The notes below the pieces were generated by a model, which searched no databases, was not told the origin of the DNA, and saw only the letters and a list, made by a program, of their open reading frames with translations. A stretch of DNA of 6,441 nt from Gemmatimonadota bacterium (GTDB lineage: Bacteria > Gemmatimonadota > Gemmatimonadetes > Longimicrobiales > Gaopeijiaceae). Both the position numbers and the translations under genes were made by a program. The stretch covers positions 1-6,441 of the forward strand of contig JAPOOQ010000322.1 of assembly GCA_026713345.1 (NCBI GenBank). The letters are read 5' to 3'. Within the stretch, counting starts at the first letter, position 1. Every line of letters starts with the position of its first letter. Of the stretch, positions 6,198-6,441 are shown piece after piece.

Positions 6198-6441
6198 GCG
6201 AATGAAGAGCCTCCGGCCGGGCGAAACGGCGCGGCGGGAAGGACTCAAGCGTCAGGCTGACCCGGTCCATCGCCGGCTCCGGCCCGCCGTTCGAGCGCCA
6301 GACCACTTCGACTTCTCCCACCCGATCCGCATCCGCGCGCAGGGCCACCTCGACCTGGAGATCCTGCTCGGGACTCTCGATCGTCGTCCGGATCAGGCCC
6401 CCGGCCTCCGACTCCGGGCGCCGCGACGGATTCCTGAAGAG
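6193..6441 (-). CDS. C-terminal part of an unidentified protein upstream of mlaE (5' end outside the window)
   Basis: On the minus strand one frame is open from the right edge to TAA at 6195-6193, giving 82 residues with no start codon close to the edge, so the gene enters from outside. I do not recognise it. The visible part begins LFRNPSRRPESEAGGLI, then has alternating hydrophobic stretches likely to be beta strands (LQVEVALRA, VGEVEVVWRS, MDRVSLTLESF), and ends in a basic, Pro-rich tail (PPRRFARPEALHSL). There are no cysteines, membrane segments or known motifs in the visible part. G+C at synonymous positions is high like that of mlaE, which supports real coding. It ends 6 bases before the mlaE ATG on the same strand and so is probably in the same transcription unit. 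The frame is reasonably sure; a function cannot be given. Confidence 0.6.
   Translation of the reverse strand, partial: LFRNPSRRPESEAGGLIRTTIESPEQDLQVEVALRADADRVGEVEVVWRSNGGPEPAMDRVSLTLESFPPRRFARPEALHSL

Overview
The window is GC-rich bacterial DNA, about 70% G+C by eye over most of its length, with densely packed genes. It encodes a lipid-transport system of the Mla/MCE type, so the host very probably has an outer membrane. The mixture of genes with and without Shine-Dalgarno sequences, the mlaE-mlaF-mlaD gene order and the MlaD tail ending NPRRYLSFSIF would suit a high-GC diderm such as Gemmatimonadota. That placement is an inference of low to moderate confidence and rests on no marker gene.

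Layout. From 3 to 758 on the plus strand lies the 3' part of a gene entering from the left edge. It carries a PD-(D/E)XK nuclease-like C-terminal domain and has a clearly lower G+C (about 57% by hand count over 241-600) than the rest. It looks like an accessory, probably defence-type gene. It converges on everything else with only 27 bases between the stop codons. From 786 to the right edge all genes are on the minus strand and read right to left: the end of an unidentified protein (6441-6193), mlaE-like permease (6186-5404), mlaF-like ATPase (5387-4632), mlaD-like MCE protein (4629-3643), a Nudix hydrolase (3638-3150), an AI-2E/PerM family membrane protein (3156-1810) and thioredoxin reductase trxB (1751-786). 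Gaps are 2 to 17 bases, with one 7-base overlap, as far as the AI-2E gene. A 57-base gap precedes trxB.

How the genes work together. MlaE, MlaF and MlaD make up the inner-membrane core of an ABC lipid transporter: permease, ATPase and membrane-anchored substrate-binding MCE subunit. They would move phospholipid between the inner membrane and the periplasm or outer membrane. No MlaB or MlaC is in the window. The Nudix, AI-2E and TrxB genes follow in the same direction but need not share the function.

No tRNA, rRNA, CRISPR array, insertion sequence or integrase was seen. The points most worth a second look are the truncated nuclease-domain gene at the left edge, the perfect TATAAT that overlaps the stop codon just before mlaE and implies a leaderless or nearly leaderless message, and the uncharacterised reading frame running off the right edge.
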